From the NCBI GenBank assembly GCA_951213105.1, contig OX578136.1:158590678-158654677 (forward strand): 64,000 nt of DNA, read 5' to 3'. A program made the position numbers and the translations under genes. The notes under the pieces were generated by a model that was not told the origin of the DNA, did no database searches, and was given only the letters and a program-made list of their open reading frames with translations. The DNA is from Amaurobius ferox (lineage: Eukaryota > Arthropoda > Arachnida > Araneae > Amaurobiidae). Of this stretch, positions 37,480 through 48,141 are shown in pieces (the stretch's first letter is position 1; each line of letters opens with the position of its first letter).

Positions 37480-38615
37480 AAAGTTTTTTTTTTTTTAAGA
37501 TTATCCCCACCACCACCCGATGCATAAATGCACTGCGACAATCTCCATAACTTTCTTTTTATTTATTTTTTTATTTATTCAGTGTTTAAGTTTTTCATTG
37601 TGGTCCCAACCACCACCCGATGTAAACAATACATCGCCACAATTCAACCCATCATAATGAGCCAGAAATCTTATAAAAAGTAAACACTAATTCAGTTTTA
37701 AAAGTTTTTTTTTTAAAGATTGTCCCCACCACCACCCGATGCATAAATGCACCGCGACAATCTCCATAACTTTATTTTTATTTATTTTTTTATTTCTTCA
37801 GTGTTTAAGTTTTTGCATTGTGGTCCCAACCACCACCCGATGTAAACAATACATCGCCACAATTCAATCCAGCATAATGAGGCAGAAACCTTATAAAAAG
37901 CAAACAGTAATTCGGTTTTTAATTGTGCCTAGGCCAAAAACCGTGTAAAAAGCAAACACTTATTCGGTTTTTAATTGTCCTTAGGCCAAAAACCGTATAA
38001 AAAGCAATCAATGATTAAGTTTTTTTATTGTGGTTCCAACCACCACCCGATGTAAATAATACATCGCCACAATTAAGTTTTTACAATACAATAGAGTACG
38101 CAACAACAATACGTCGACACAATTAAGGTTTTTCATTGTGGTCCCAACCACCACCCAATGTAAACAATACATCGTCATAATTCAATCCAGCATAATGAGC
38201 CGGAAACCTTATAAAAAGTAAACACTAATTTGGTTTTTAATTATCCCTAGGCCAAAAACCGTGTAAAAAGCAAATACTTATTCGGTTTTTAATTGTCGCT
38301 AGGCCAAAAACCGTATAAAAAGCAACCAAACACTAATTCGGTTTTTAATTGTCCCTAGGCCAAAAACCGTATAAAAAGCGATCAATGATTAAGTTTTACA
38401 TTGTGGTCCCAACCACCACTCGTTGTAAACAATACATCACCACAATTAAGTTTTTACAATACAACAATACAGTACGCTACAAAAATACATCGCCATAATT
38501 AAGTTTTTTCCTTGCGGTCCCAACCACCCCCCGATGTAAACAATACATCGCCACAATTAAGTTTCTACAATACAAAAATACAGTACGCCACAAAAATACA
38601 TCGCCATAATTAAGT
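37480..38615. repeat. Expanded block with CCCAACCACCACCCGATGTA units
   Basis: Repeated modules of CCAACCACCACCCGATGTAA, then ATACATCGCCACAATT, then CCTAGGCCAAAAACCGTATA follow one another in varying order with spacings from about 100 to 223 bp (for example 37502 and 37725). This amplification distinguishes copy 2 from copies 1 and 3. Confidence 0.8.
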
Positions 38616-38619
38616 TAAG

Positions 38620-39280
38620 CCCAATTTAGAACGGAACCCAGTGGGAGAGGCATCCACAGGGACCGTACCCTCCTTCCCCTACCACCAACCTCTCGGAAGG
38701 ACTTCCGGACCCACATGTTTATCGTGATCGTACTCCGCGTGAACACGGCGGCAGTTTTGGAAGTGGCGGGAATCGAACCCGGGCCTACCGAGTGCAATTC
38801 CTGAGCGCTAACCACTGGGCTGCCTCGCCCTCCGCAACTTTCTTTATATTCACCCAATTTAGACGGGAACCCTGTGAGGGAGGCATCCACAGGGACCGTA
38901 CCCTCCTTCCCCTACCACCAACCTCTCGGAAGGACTTCCGGACCCACATGTTTATCGTGATCGTACTCCGCGTGAACACGGCGGCAGTTTTGGAAGTGGC
39001 GGGAATCGAACCCGGGCCTACCGAGTGCAATTCCTGAGCGCTAACCACTGGGCTGCCTCGCCCTCCGCAACTTTCTTTATATTCACCCAATTTAGACGGG
39101 AACCCTGTGAAGGAGGCATCCACAGGGACCGTACCCTCCTTCCCCTACCACCAACCTCTCGGAAGGACTTACGGGCCCACATGTTTAACGTGATCGTATT
39201 CCGCGTGAACACTTCGGCAGTTTTGGCAGTGGCGGGAATCGTACCCGGGCCTACCGCTAACTTCCCGCGCGCTAATTTAC
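38620..39280 (-). repeat. Three tandem tRNA-like units, about 233 bp each
   Basis: The CATCCACAGG block recurs at 38651, 38884 and 39118, giving periods of 233 and 234 bp. On the minus strand each full unit has an A box (AGCCCAGTGGTTAGCGC, for example 39039-39056) and a B box (GGTTCGATTCC, for example 39002-39012) at tRNA-like spacing. A constant tail follows, with CCTTCCGAGAGGTTGGTGGT. Neighbouring units are almost identical. They look like SINE-type pol III units amplified in tandem inside the Helitron rather than inserted independently, since there are no A tails or target duplications between them. Confidence 0.8.
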
Positions 39281-40417
39281 AATTTAAAATGACCATATGC
39301 TCTCTAAGCTCTTAATTCCATCATCCTCATTCCATTGTTCCATCATTTAAAATATCCATAAAATTTAAATATCCATCGTTCCATCATTTAAAATATCCAT
39401 AAAATTAAAATATCCATCGTTCCATCATTTAAAATATCCATAAAATTAAAATATCCATTTAAAAAATCCATATCGTTCCATCATTTAAAATATAAATATA
39501 ATAATTTCTACAGTGCATATGTTAAGCTCTTATTTCATTTAAAATCGGAAGCGCGGGAAACGGAAAGTAAAAACTAATTCGGTTTCTTATTGTCCCACCC
39601 ATCGCTATGCATATACAGAACCGTGACGTCACCTCCACCTTGACGTCCCCACCCACCACCTTCCCTGCTTCAGCGGGGGAGAAACGAAGGGGCACGCCGA
39701 GCGGAACGCCGAGAAATTTAAAATCATGACGTCTTTAAAATTGCGATCCTGAAGACAATTTTCATTATTTCTGGACCAGATTAGACTTGTAAGAATGACA
39801 GATATTTCAGCTTTCTAAAAATGTAAATTATTAGTCGAAATTATGAGTACTTTTTACTATGCGAGAATGTAAAAACCAAAAATCGTTTTTTTGAGCCAAA
39901 AGTGACTTTTGTTTTAAAATCTTTAAAAAATATTAGAAATCGAAATGGAGATTTGAAATTGATATATTTTTACTCGCAATTGTCTGCTCTTTCCGATGGT
40001 GTGAGTTGTTTTTTTCTACGACGTCTGGATCGTGGAGAAAAAAGGGCAAAAAAAGGTCGAAATCGCATAAAACATTAAATAAATAAAAAAATAATTAGAA
40101 TTTTGAAAATCGGTTTTCACGTGTCCCCTTCCCTCCCCCCCAGGTCTCCGATTGCCAAATTTCGTAGCTCTCCGACGCGCGGTCGCGAAACGTATAGTGT
40201 ATAAGACAGACACACAGACACACACACACACACACACACACAGACATTGCCTTTTATTATTTAAGACTAGCCGCCTTTGGCGACCAGCCTGTTCGCTACC
40301 CTTGAAAATTCTGACCGTGGCAAACTCGTTGGCGCGACCTACCAGAAAGGTGTAAGGTAACTGCTTGGAAGGCCAGGAAGAGCCACACAATTTAGACCGG
40401 AACCCAATGGGGGAGGC

Positions 40418-40451
40418 ATCCAAAGAGACCGTACCCTCCTTCCCCTACCAC
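40418..40451 (+). repeat. Left 34-bp target site duplication of the LINE
   Basis: Identical to 48489-48522, including the unusual ATCCAAAGAGACC variant where every other unit of the repeat has CATCCACAGGGACC. This shows the two flanks were one locus before insertion. Confidence 0.9.
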
Positions 40452-42106
40452 GTGATCCACCCCGACAGAATGGCGGCCTTGTGAAGGTGTTGTTTTCATG
40501 AGCTCTTAAAGGAATATAGATTATGCGTGTTACAGTTGGTGTTGTGAATGCAAAGTACTATTAAAGGATACCTTGTGCAAAGTGGAATACTTCGATATAG
40601 CTGGTGATCAACAAGTGCTATTATAAAGGTATATATCAGACGTTTTAAAGGCTGTTCTGGACGTAATGTTAAGTGAATTCCGTATATAATGTTAAATCTC
40701 AGCAATGGCGGCTATATTGCGTAATTAGATAACATTGATATTTTTCTTCAAATTTTTCGAAGTTTGGAACCTTTACTACTTGGCTTTTATAAGGTGTATA
40801 TTGCTAACTAATATATGATAAATAGAGAAATATTATGTACTATATATGGTATGAGATATAGTGGATATAGCTATATAGATTAGGATAGAGAAGCATAAAA
40901 GTGATTTTCTGCGGCCCTAACTTTTGAATAACTTATATTCTATAAGAGTTAAAAATAAGGAAATATCTAATTTAATACTATAGAGTGATATAGAACATAC
41001 TATCAAGTTTTGGTGTCTTAATATTTATTAGTAATTTAATTAAAAAATATTTTGAATTTTGCTTCATCTTGCTGCTTACGACCCCCTGGGACTTGCTGTT
41101 CGAGAATGTTCTCATTAATTCAGAAATATTATTTGCTATAATTGTTGAGACTGTCACCTGGATTGGAAGACGGATATAGATTTTATTGATAAAACATTGG
41201 TTTTCTGCGGTCCTGACTTCTTTATACTTCTTTATTGGATGGCCTTAAAAATCTGAAATTAATTATAGTAACAGATACTGGTACATCTAGAAGGTTCTCG
41301 CTGACGGGAGACTTATAACTGAATATTTACATTTATTAATTATTTAATAACTTTTGGAGTGTCCCTTCGACATTGTGACTACGTCATCTTCTCCGGAGCA
41401 TCCTCAGTGCTGATGTCGTTAATACTTTGTTTACTTCTGTATCCTCCGGTGGCAGTGCCTTGGCTCTCGGTGCAGTGACAGGGGAACTGGTGTCCTTCAT
41501 CCTTGTGGATCTTCTTTGCTTTTGCCCTTACGTTATCTCCCGGAACTATCGTGGCTTTTGTGCTTTGTATTACGTACTTCTGTGGAGATATTGCGGACTT
41601 CCGTTTGCTCTTCCATTTGTTCCCGTGGTGACGTCTTCCTTGGCAACCGTTTCTTGGGATTGTTTGACTTTGGTGCCTTGGATCTCAGTGAGCTGTGGTG
41701 GAGACAGGGGACTTCAGTCTGTGAACTTTCCTTGTACTTTCTGGTGCTGACGTCGGATGCTGGACTTGTCGTCATACTTGATATTTGCCTAGAGACTTAT
41801 AGCGGTAACTACACAAACTCTTTACTTCTTGGTAATTGGGTGAGTTCAATATTAGATATAGTTGAATAGTATACTGTGTAAAATTCCCAAATTGTTTAAA
41901 TTATATGAAATTAATAGATCATTTAGTAATTGTTTTTATATATTTAAATATGGTTACTCTGTAGATATAATTCTAGCGATTACTTTTGGTGTATTCAGTA
42001 CATGAAAACTGTGTTAAAACTGTATATATAACTTTTGATCTTAAGTTGAGGATTTTATATAAGAGAGTATTATCAGGCATTGAGATAAACAGTCACTGAT
42101 CTAACC
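40452..42106 (+). other. 5' leader of the LINE
   Basis: Begins GTGATCCACCCCGACAGAAT. LINE promoters are internal, so it should hold the element's promoter, but I cannot point to one. A GC-richer part (about 41390-41780) has overlapping open frames on both strands without motifs, probably chance. Confidence 0.6.
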
Positions 42107-42385
42107 ATGGATAAACTGTTTGATTATTTGGAGAACTTGGATATCGACTCCCCGTCTATTCGGGAGGCTTTTGTAAAGTTGGATGAACTAAAATCCCATT
42201 GCTACACTTTCAGGGAAAGGAGATTGGGAAATGAAAGGAGGGATGCCATAGCTACTATTTTTTGTACTCCCCTGGTCGAGAGTGTTGTTAACCTCAACAG
42301 GGAAATTACCCAGCTGAGGGAGAAACTCACGGAATATGAGGATCTGCATCCACTATGGAGGACTTGGATCTTAGTCTTAAATTGA
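42107..42385 (+). CDS. LINE ORF1, N-terminal segment before frameshift
   Basis: Starts at an ATG in good context (AACCATGG) about 1.65 kb into the element and reads MDKLFDYLENLDIDSPSIRE, then a helical, charged stretch. It ends at a stop 30 nt into the overlap with the next frame, whose EEKEVEIEQL-type coiled coil continues the same character. I take both as one ORF1 broken by a single-base indel at about 42340-42385. A deliberate frameshift is possible but there is no slippery site that I can see. The protein would bind element RNA in the cytoplasm. Confidence 0.6.
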   Translation: MDKLFDYLENLDIDSPSIREAFVKLDELKSHCYTFRERRLGNERRDAIATIFCTPLVESVVNLNREITQLREKLTEYEDLHPLWRTWILVLN

Positions 42386-43941
42386 CTACCTCCATAGACG
42401 AGTTAAAATGCAAAAATAATGAACTCCTTGTCCTTATGGAAGAAAAAGAGGTAGAGATTGAGCAATTGAAAAGTTCGAAAAAAGAACTCTTTATCCTTAT
42501 GGAGGAAAAGGACGTGGAGATTGGATTGTTGAAAAGTAAGTTGGATGATTATGACATCACTAATGCAGCCTTAGTAAAAAAACAGTTGGAGTTGGAGATA
42601 GAGGTCGAGAAAAGTCGGACAGAAGCTAATAAGAGAATGAGTTACGTGACCTTCAATGAAACCGTTACAGAACTGGAAAATTGTAGAAGGGAAGTTATCT
42701 CTTTGAAAAGTGAAAACCTATCTAGGGTAGATGAGTTGGCGGCATCCCAGAGAGATTTTGAGGCGCTTAAGGAAAAACTCTACACTCATGGCGGCGGTTT
42801 TCCGACGGGCCAGGAGGTTGAGGAGTTAAAATCGAATATAGCGGTTTTGGAGGGTCAACTAATTCAAAAAACGAGAGTAATTGAAAAGTTGAAAAAGGAA
42901 ATCACTATTAGCTTGAGACAGTCACCTGGATCTCCTCCCCGGGTCATTCGTCCAACGGGTGATGATTTGGTAAAGGATACCATAATACAGGATCAAAAGT
43001 TGGAAATTGCTACTTTGAAGGGACAGCTCGGAGAGAGTGAGAGACTATTCGACTCCTTCTGCGGGGAGCTTAAATCCACCCTCCTTGATGTGGGCCAGGC
43101 CCTAAAGGACTCTGCTGTGCGGGGTGCAGTTGCCCCCGGATCTCAAGACTATGCTGGAACCCTTGCTAGGGGTATTCACTCGTCCTACGCTGCCTTCCCT
43201 GGACCTCGTCCAGGCGTCTTGATTGTGAAACCCAAGGTTGAGGGGAAGTTCGAGGAGAACAGGAAGATGGTTTGCTCGGCGGTCTCCCTGGTGGGGAGTG
43301 ATATACGTGTCGGAGCAGTAAAACAGATTGCAAGGGCTGGTCTGGCAATTGAGGCCCACCGTAGTTCAGATCTGGATGAAATTAAAAATAAGCTAGAGGC
43401 CATACCGGAGGTTACCGAAAAGTTCGAAGTTTTCCGACCCAGGAGAAGGCATCCACGAATTATTGTGGTCAATTTGGACAAAGACTTGTCCAGAGAAGAG
43501 GTAAAGAACTCACTGGTAAGACTCAACCCGGCACTTACTGACACCAATTTCACGGTAGATTTTAGTATTCGGGGTAAATCCGGGATGCACTGGGTGCTCA
43601 GTCTCAATCCCGATATTTTTCGTGGTATCATGGAGACGGGTTCTTTACAACTGGATTGGATGAGGGCCAAGATCAGGGAGTTTTTGAGTGTAAGGCATTG
43701 CAGGAAATGTGGGAGAATAGGCCATACCACCTCAAAGTGCCTGGAAAAAGCATGTTGTCTCCACTGTACGGAAATCCACTCCGGGGCTTGTAAAAAGCCC
43801 CCCACTTGTATAAATTGTATTTTAAGTAATCAGGAATCACGTACCAGATATAACATAAAACATTCTTGTCTTGATGAGGACTGCCCAGTATTCAAACGCC
43901 ATATCGGGCTGATAGCTAGATCTACAGATTATGGGTCTTAG
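42355..43941 (+). CDS. LINE ORF1, gag-like protein with coiled coil and CCHC knuckles
   Basis: 528 codons. Residues about 1-95 and beyond form a coiled coil containing a tandem repeat of 21 residues (ELLVLMEEKEVEIEQLKS, then ELFILMEEKDVEIGLLKS). A central region (about 330-440) with RRRHPRIIVVNL resembles the RRM-like domain of R1/I-type ORF1. The C-terminus has knuckles: C-X2-C-X4-H-X4-C at 449-462 (CRKCGRIGHTTSKC), a second CLHC..H...C (about 468-479), and a third CINC-started, irregular one. The role is nucleic-acid binding and chaperone for the retrotransposition particle. The stop overlaps the ORF2 start by 11 nt (ATGGGTCTTAG), so ORF2 is probably translated by termination-reinitiation. 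Confidence 0.82.
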   Translation: MEDLDLSLKLTTSIDELKCKNNELLVLMEEKEVEIEQLKSSKKELFILMEEKDVEIGLLKSKLDDYDITNAALVKKQLELEIEVEKSRTEANKRMSYVTFNETVTELENCRREVISLKSENLSRVDELAASQRDFEALKEKLYTHGGGFPTGQEVEELKSNIAVLEGQLIQKTRVIEKLKKEITISLRQSPGSPPRVIRPTGDDLVKDTIIQDQKLEIATLKGQLGESERLFDSFCGELKSTLLDVGQALKDSAVRGAVAPGSQDYAGTLARGIHSSYAAFPGPRPGVLIVKPKVEGKFEENRKMVCSAVSLVGSDIRVGAVKQIARAGLAIEAHRSSDLDEIKNKLEAIPEVTEKFEVFRPRRRHPRIIVVNLDKDLSREEVKNSLVRLNPALTDTNFTVDFSIRGKSGMHWVLSLNPDIFRGIMETGSLQLDWMRAKIREFLSVRHCRKCGRIGHTTSKCLEKACCLHCTEIHSGACKKPPTCINCILSNQESRTRYNIKHSCLDEDCPVFKRHIGLIARSTDYGS

Positions 43942-45550
43942 ACTATTACAGATCAACGTTAACCACTCCCCTGCCGCCTTTAGTCATACGATGTTGACAG
44001 CCTTTGAGGGCAATTTCGATCTAGTTTTAATTCAAGACCCTCCCCTCTCCGGCGGCAAGGTTCCTTCCCCCCCTCCTGGTTCAGTTCAGTTTTGTTCTAA
44101 ATCGTTTGGCGCTCTCATTATGATTTTAAATTCTTCCTTAAATTATCAATTTAAATTTAACACTCTGTCCTCTGTTTTTGTTGACGTTCTAGTGAGTGGT
44201 GACAAATCGATCTGTTTTTCTAGTACTTATTTTCGCCCTCATGGCGACATCGACTCACAAATAGATGAGTTTTCCGGGTTTCCTTTTGATGAGCTGGATG
44301 TCGTCATGGGAGGCGATTTCAATGCTAGGTCTAGGCTTTGGGGGTATAACTTGGAGGACTGTCGCGGCAGACGGGTGGGTGAGTTCTGCGTTGAGAACGA
44401 CCTTGTTATTTGTAACGACGTCGGGTACGGCCCCACCTTTGATTCCCATTCGGGCATTGGGTGGCCTGACCTGACGATCGTGGGTTCTCCTATCTTATCT
44501 TGGATATCCGACTGGAAGGTTCTAAACCAAGAGTCTTTAAGTGACCATAAATTTATAAGTTTCATTGTTGGGGTACAATGCAGTCTCTCCGGAGATATCC
44601 TTTTTAAAACTAGATATGGCGTCGGAAAACTGTTATACAAATTTAAAAAACGTAAAACTGCTCTCAATGACATATTAAATAAAGTAGTTGATACAAATTC
44701 TCTGGATCTATTTACCGAAAAGTTGTGCGGGGAAGTAGAGAGTTGTGCCTCACTCTCCCTGCGAAAAATGAAGAAGACAAGGGATAGAAAGTTTACATGG
44801 TGGACGGGTGAACTGGCGGCTAAGCGTAATTATGTGTCTGCCCTCTCGCGGAGGTTGCGTTCCTTGGGAAATTCGGGGGTTGGCCCGGACATTATTGGTC
44901 CTGTACTAACTAAATACAGAAAGAATAGATCACAGTATCGCTTCATGATTAATCGATCCAAAAATGAGGGATGGAAGAATTTTTGTACACGGTGCGAGAA
45001 ACTTTTCGGGACTACCTTTAGAGTGGCTCTAGGGAAACTCCCCCGGAGTCCTGGTCTTCTTCTCCAATTTGACGATGAACCAGGTCTCTCTTACGGAGAC
45101 AAAATTGCCCGGTTGCTTGATCATTGTTTCCCAGACGATCCCTTGTTTACGGAGTTCCCGGTGGTTCCCGGTATTTTTCCAGAAATTACTGTTGAGAAAT
45201 CTGAAATTCTGGCGGTTATTAAAAATTTAAAAGTGGGCAAGGCCCCGGGTCTCGACAACCTATATTACGATGTATGGAAAAATCTTTTCCTCTTAGGCTT
45301 ACCCTTTTTTACAAAATTTGTGAATTTCTGCCTTTCTTTCGCATATTTTCCTAGGTCTTTGAGACGGGCGCGGGTTATCTTCCTCAGAAAGGAGGGGCGG
45401 AATCCTGGGTTATGCGGGTCGTACCGCCCTATATGCCTGCTGCCCACTCTGGGGAAGATAATTGAGCGCGTCTTCATCAATAAAATGAACTTTTGGGTTT
45501 TAAAAATAACATTCTTCATCCCGCCCAGTTTGGGTTCCGGGAGCTTTTGA
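43931..45550 (+). CDS. LINE ORF2, endonuclease and start of RT (before frameshift)
   Basis: 539 codons. Residues about 1-225 form an APE-type endonuclease, which nicks the target to prime reverse transcription. Visible are LQINVNHS, LIQDPPLSGGK, GGDFNARSRLWG, GWPDLTIVG and SLSDHKFISF. The metal-binding Glu expected in the QEP-like motif is Asp here (IQDPP). RT begins at about 420 with GKAPGLDN (about 436-443) and YRPICLLPTLGKIIERVF (about 498-515). The frame then runs off: near 45486-45500 a single-base indel in a TTTTGGGTTTTAAAA run moves the reading into the next frame, where INKMNFW continues as GFKNNILHP. Confidence 0.85.
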   Translation: MGLRLLQINVNHSPAAFSHTMLTAFEGNFDLVLIQDPPLSGGKVPSPPPGSVQFCSKSFGALIMILNSSLNYQFKFNTLSSVFVDVLVSGDKSICFSSTYFRPHGDIDSQIDEFSGFPFDELDVVMGGDFNARSRLWGYNLEDCRGRRVGEFCVENDLVICNDVGYGPTFDSHSGIGWPDLTIVGSPILSWISDWKVLNQESLSDHKFISFIVGVQCSLSGDILFKTRYGVGKLLYKFKKRKTALNDILNKVVDTNSLDLFTEKLCGEVESCASLSLRKMKKTRDRKFTWWTGELAAKRNYVSALSRRLRSLGNSGVGPDIIGPVLTKYRKNRSQYRFMINRSKNEGWKNFCTRCEKLFGTTFRVALGKLPRSPGLLLQFDDEPGLSYGDKIARLLDHCFPDDPLFTEFPVVPGIFPEITVEKSEILAVIKNLKVGKAPGLDNLYYDVWKNLFLLGLPFFTKFVNFCLSFAYFPRSLRRARVIFLRKEGRNPGLCGSYRPICLLPTLGKIIERVFINKMNFWVLKITFFIPPSLGSGSF

Positions 45551-47424
45551 GTACAGAAGACGCCTGCCTGAATTTGGTGGACCGGTTGAGGGCTTCCCGT
45601 GGGACTGAGCACAGCGCCGTGGTTCTTTTGGATATAAGAGCGGCTTTCGATAATTTAAATTGGACCATTCTTCAGGATGTTTTGGATGACCTTGGTGTTC
45701 CGCCCCCCTTTCGGGGTTTTATCTATTCCTATCTTTCGCACCGTACCGTTAGCTTTGTTGAGGGGAATTTTATTCGTTCGAAGGGGGTCAGCATGGGATG
45801 CCCTCAGGGCTCCATTCTGGCTCCCTTCTTATGGAACTTATATTTTAACCAGGTGCTGGAGCTGGGAGGCGGAGACTGCTTCCTTCAGGCCTTTGCCGAT
45901 GATCTCGCGGTAATTGCTACCGGGCGAGTGCGGCGAGACCTGGAGAGGAGCATGAACCGTATCCTGGCTTCTGTCTCTGACTTTCTCGGGAAGAGGCGCC
46001 TACTGGTCTCCGTCGAGAAGTCCCGTGCGCTGGTGGTGGCCTCTAGGGGTGTCCTTGCACGGAACCCTATCTTTAAACTAGATGGCCGCACTATTTCTGT
46101 GGTTCGGGAGCTTTGCTACCTGGGAGTTATAATTGATTCAAAATTGTCCTGGTCTCCTCATATCAAGTTTCTTTTTAACAAATGTGTTTCTATGGCTAGC
46201 GGTTTTGCGAAGGTCGCCGGGTCTGGATGGGGTGCCGATAGGAGAATGCTTAAGAGGTGGTACTCGGCCGTAGTGGAGAAGGTTGTTTGCTACTGCGCCG
46301 GAGTATGGGCAGGGGCCCTGACCAGAGCGCAGGGCCTAAGGCTCCGCTGCTTGCAGCGTCCGTTCCTGCTGCGGATCTCCGGCGCGTACCGGACCTCTCC
46401 CTACGTTGCTTTGTTCCTTCTCCTCGGCATCCCACCCATTCAGGCAGTCCTGGAGGCTAGCCATAAGAAATTTTATTTCTGGAAGAGGAGGACCAATTTG
46501 TTTACCAATCCCTTACTACCTTCCCCGGCGAGATTCGACAACCGGGTCGCCTCGGGCTCTCTACCCCCGGACCGAAGGGTCTTGGTTTTAGAGGGTGCTG
46601 GGGAGGCTCCCCGGTGTTGTATTTTTACTGACGGGTCGAAAATCGACGGGGAGGTGGGTTTCGCTTTTTGTGTATATATTGATAATATCTTGACCCACGT
46701 AAGCAGGTATAAGCTAAATGATTTTAACTCAGTTTTCCAAGCTGAACTTCATGCCATTAACTTTGCTGGTAGCTGGGCTCTCGAAGCTGGTGTTCCTACA
46801 ATTATTTACACTGATAGCGCTTCCTCTATTGCCGCGCTGTGCTCGTCCCGCAGTCGCTCTGCATTGCTTTCACACGTACGGAATAATCTGTTTGGGTGTA
46901 AGGATTTGGTTTCCCTTCGTTGGGTAAAGGCCCACATAGGTATTGCCGGTAACGAGGAGGCAGACGATAACGCGAAGATCGCGGCTAGGTCCGGCGAGCC
47001 ACTGGATGTCCCTGCCCCCTACTCCCTCCTGGCCGGCTTTGTTAGGTCGGAGGTGGTGGGGAGATGGCGGACTCTTGGAGACTCGTGGGACGGTGGCTTA
47101 CGGGCCCGTTCCTTTTGTCCCGTTCCTAATCTTGCTCGACAGGTAGTGAATAAATTTTTGATATACTTCTGTACAGGGCATGGTCCTTTTATGGCCTACC
47201 TGAATAGGTTTAAGATAAAACCCTCGCCTCTTTGCACCTGTGGGTCGGTGGGGGACGCAGACCACTACGTCTTTGACTGCCCGCTGACCCTCAGGTGGCA
47301 TCTTGGGAGGCCCTCGGCTGGAGGGCGGGCCCTATGGTTTGATAGGGTAGTGGCTAGTTCCTCGTCCACAGCTCGTGTAAAAGAATGTATTCTGGTATCT
47401 AAAGGAATCTGTGAAGACGAATAA
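45493..47424 (+). CDS. LINE ORF2, RT core, RNase H and C-terminal zinc motif
   Basis: 643 codons, continuing the ORF2 reading after the frameshift; its ATG is fortuitous. The RT core has AQFGFRELLSTEDACLNL (11-28), VVLLDIRAAFDNLNW (43-57, catalytic Asp 47), GVSMGCPQGSILAPFLWNLY (98-117) and FADD (134-137). An RNase H domain follows with Asp380 (FTDGSK), Glu418 (QAELHA), Asp441 (YTDSAS) and Asp491 (GNEEAD), so all four catalytic acids are present. A CTCGSVGDADHYVFDC motif from 581 may bind zinc. RNase H degrades the template RNA during first-strand synthesis. The frame is intact to its stop, so only the upstream indels seem to disable the element. Confidence 0.88.
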   Translation: MGFKNNILHPAQFGFRELLSTEDACLNLVDRLRASRGTEHSAVVLLDIRAAFDNLNWTILQDVLDDLGVPPPFRGFIYSYLSHRTVSFVEGNFIRSKGVSMGCPQGSILAPFLWNLYFNQVLELGGGDCFLQAFADDLAVIATGRVRRDLERSMNRILASVSDFLGKRRLLVSVEKSRALVVASRGVLARNPIFKLDGRTISVVRELCYLGVIIDSKLSWSPHIKFLFNKCVSMASGFAKVAGSGWGADRRMLKRWYSAVVEKVVCYCAGVWAGALTRAQGLRLRCLQRPFLLRISGAYRTSPYVALFLLLGIPPIQAVLEASHKKFYFWKRRTNLFTNPLLPSPARFDNRVASGSLPPDRRVLVLEGAGEAPRCCIFTDGSKIDGEVGFAFCVYIDNILTHVSRYKLNDFNSVFQAELHAINFAGSWALEAGVPTIIYTDSASSIAALCSSRSRSALLSHVRNNLFGCKDLVSLRWVKAHIGIAGNEEADDNAKIAARSGEPLDVPAPYSLLAGFVRSEVVGRWRTLGDSWDGGLRARSFCPVPNLARQVVNKFLIYFCTGHGPFMAYLNRFKIKPSPLCTCGSVGDADHYVFDCPLTLRWHLGRPSAGGRALWFDRVVASSSSTARVKECILVSKGICEDE

Positions 47425-48106
47425 TTAGCTAAACATACCATTCTGATTTTGGAACCGTGGATAGCCATTTATATTTTATGTCAATCTGTTTTTATTAGTT
47501 GGAATATTACTTATTCTAACTAACTGTTTTTATTAGTTAGAATTTGTTGGTGTGCACATCGTCGGTTCAATTTCAAAATCATTGGATATAAAAGTGCATA
47601 TGGTTGTAAATAAATTTGTATAAATATGTATATAAAAGTAAAATAACAGTTAAATATGAATATAAAGTTATTGTAGATATATATAAATGACTGAAAATAT
47701 GTATATATATATTGGAGAAATTGTAATATTGTATCATAGTGGAGCAAATGAAAAAATATTCAAATTTTTGTAAATAATTGTATATAGACTGATAATTATT
47801 TTATATTTATGTGAAATGTGTCCTAAAAACGGTAACTCAATGTATTTAAACTGTAAAATAATGTATTATTTTATGGCAAGGGAGTGGGAAAAAACTTTTG
47901 GTCCTGGAAAGGACGGTAGGCAATCCTCATCATTATTTCACTATTCCCTTTGTTCCACCGCAATCTTGCGGGTTTTGTTTTAATTATTCTTGTTTGTATT
48001 TATGTTGTTCCGCTAATTGTAGCGGATTTTGTAAAATCCTTCCTCGCCAATTGGTGCGAGAGTTTTTGTCAGCCATGTAACCACCTTGGCCGGTTGTTTT
48101 TGAGGG

Positions 48107-48141
<35 letters not shown>

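Larger units (their letters stand above)
37393..40266 (-). mobile_element. Helitron-like array, copy 2
   Basis: It is delimited by the same CGCCAAAGGCGGCTAG end (37393) and by TCTTAAATAATAAAAGG at its 5' end (40266, minus strand). That 5' end is joined without any spacer to the CTAG of copy 3. It carries a minisatellite-like expansion (37480-38615), three tRNA-like units (38620-39280) and the common body. Minus-strand open frames such as MDASLTGFPSKLG are readings of the repeat units, not genes. Confidence 0.7.

Noticed and set aside
38615..39315. Overlapping forward and reverse proteins such as MDASFTGFPSKLG
   Set aside because: They repeat with the 233-bp units and contain the tRNA-like boxes; shadows of the tandem repeat.
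41427..41869. Two overlapping open frames in the LINE leader
   Set aside because: No motif, located in the 5' untranslated region, and mirrored by another open frame on the opposite strand.
43102..43805. Reverse-strand open frames opposite ORF1 and ORF2 of the LINE
   Set aside because: Shadows of the real forward frames, which carry knuckle, RT and RNase H motifs.
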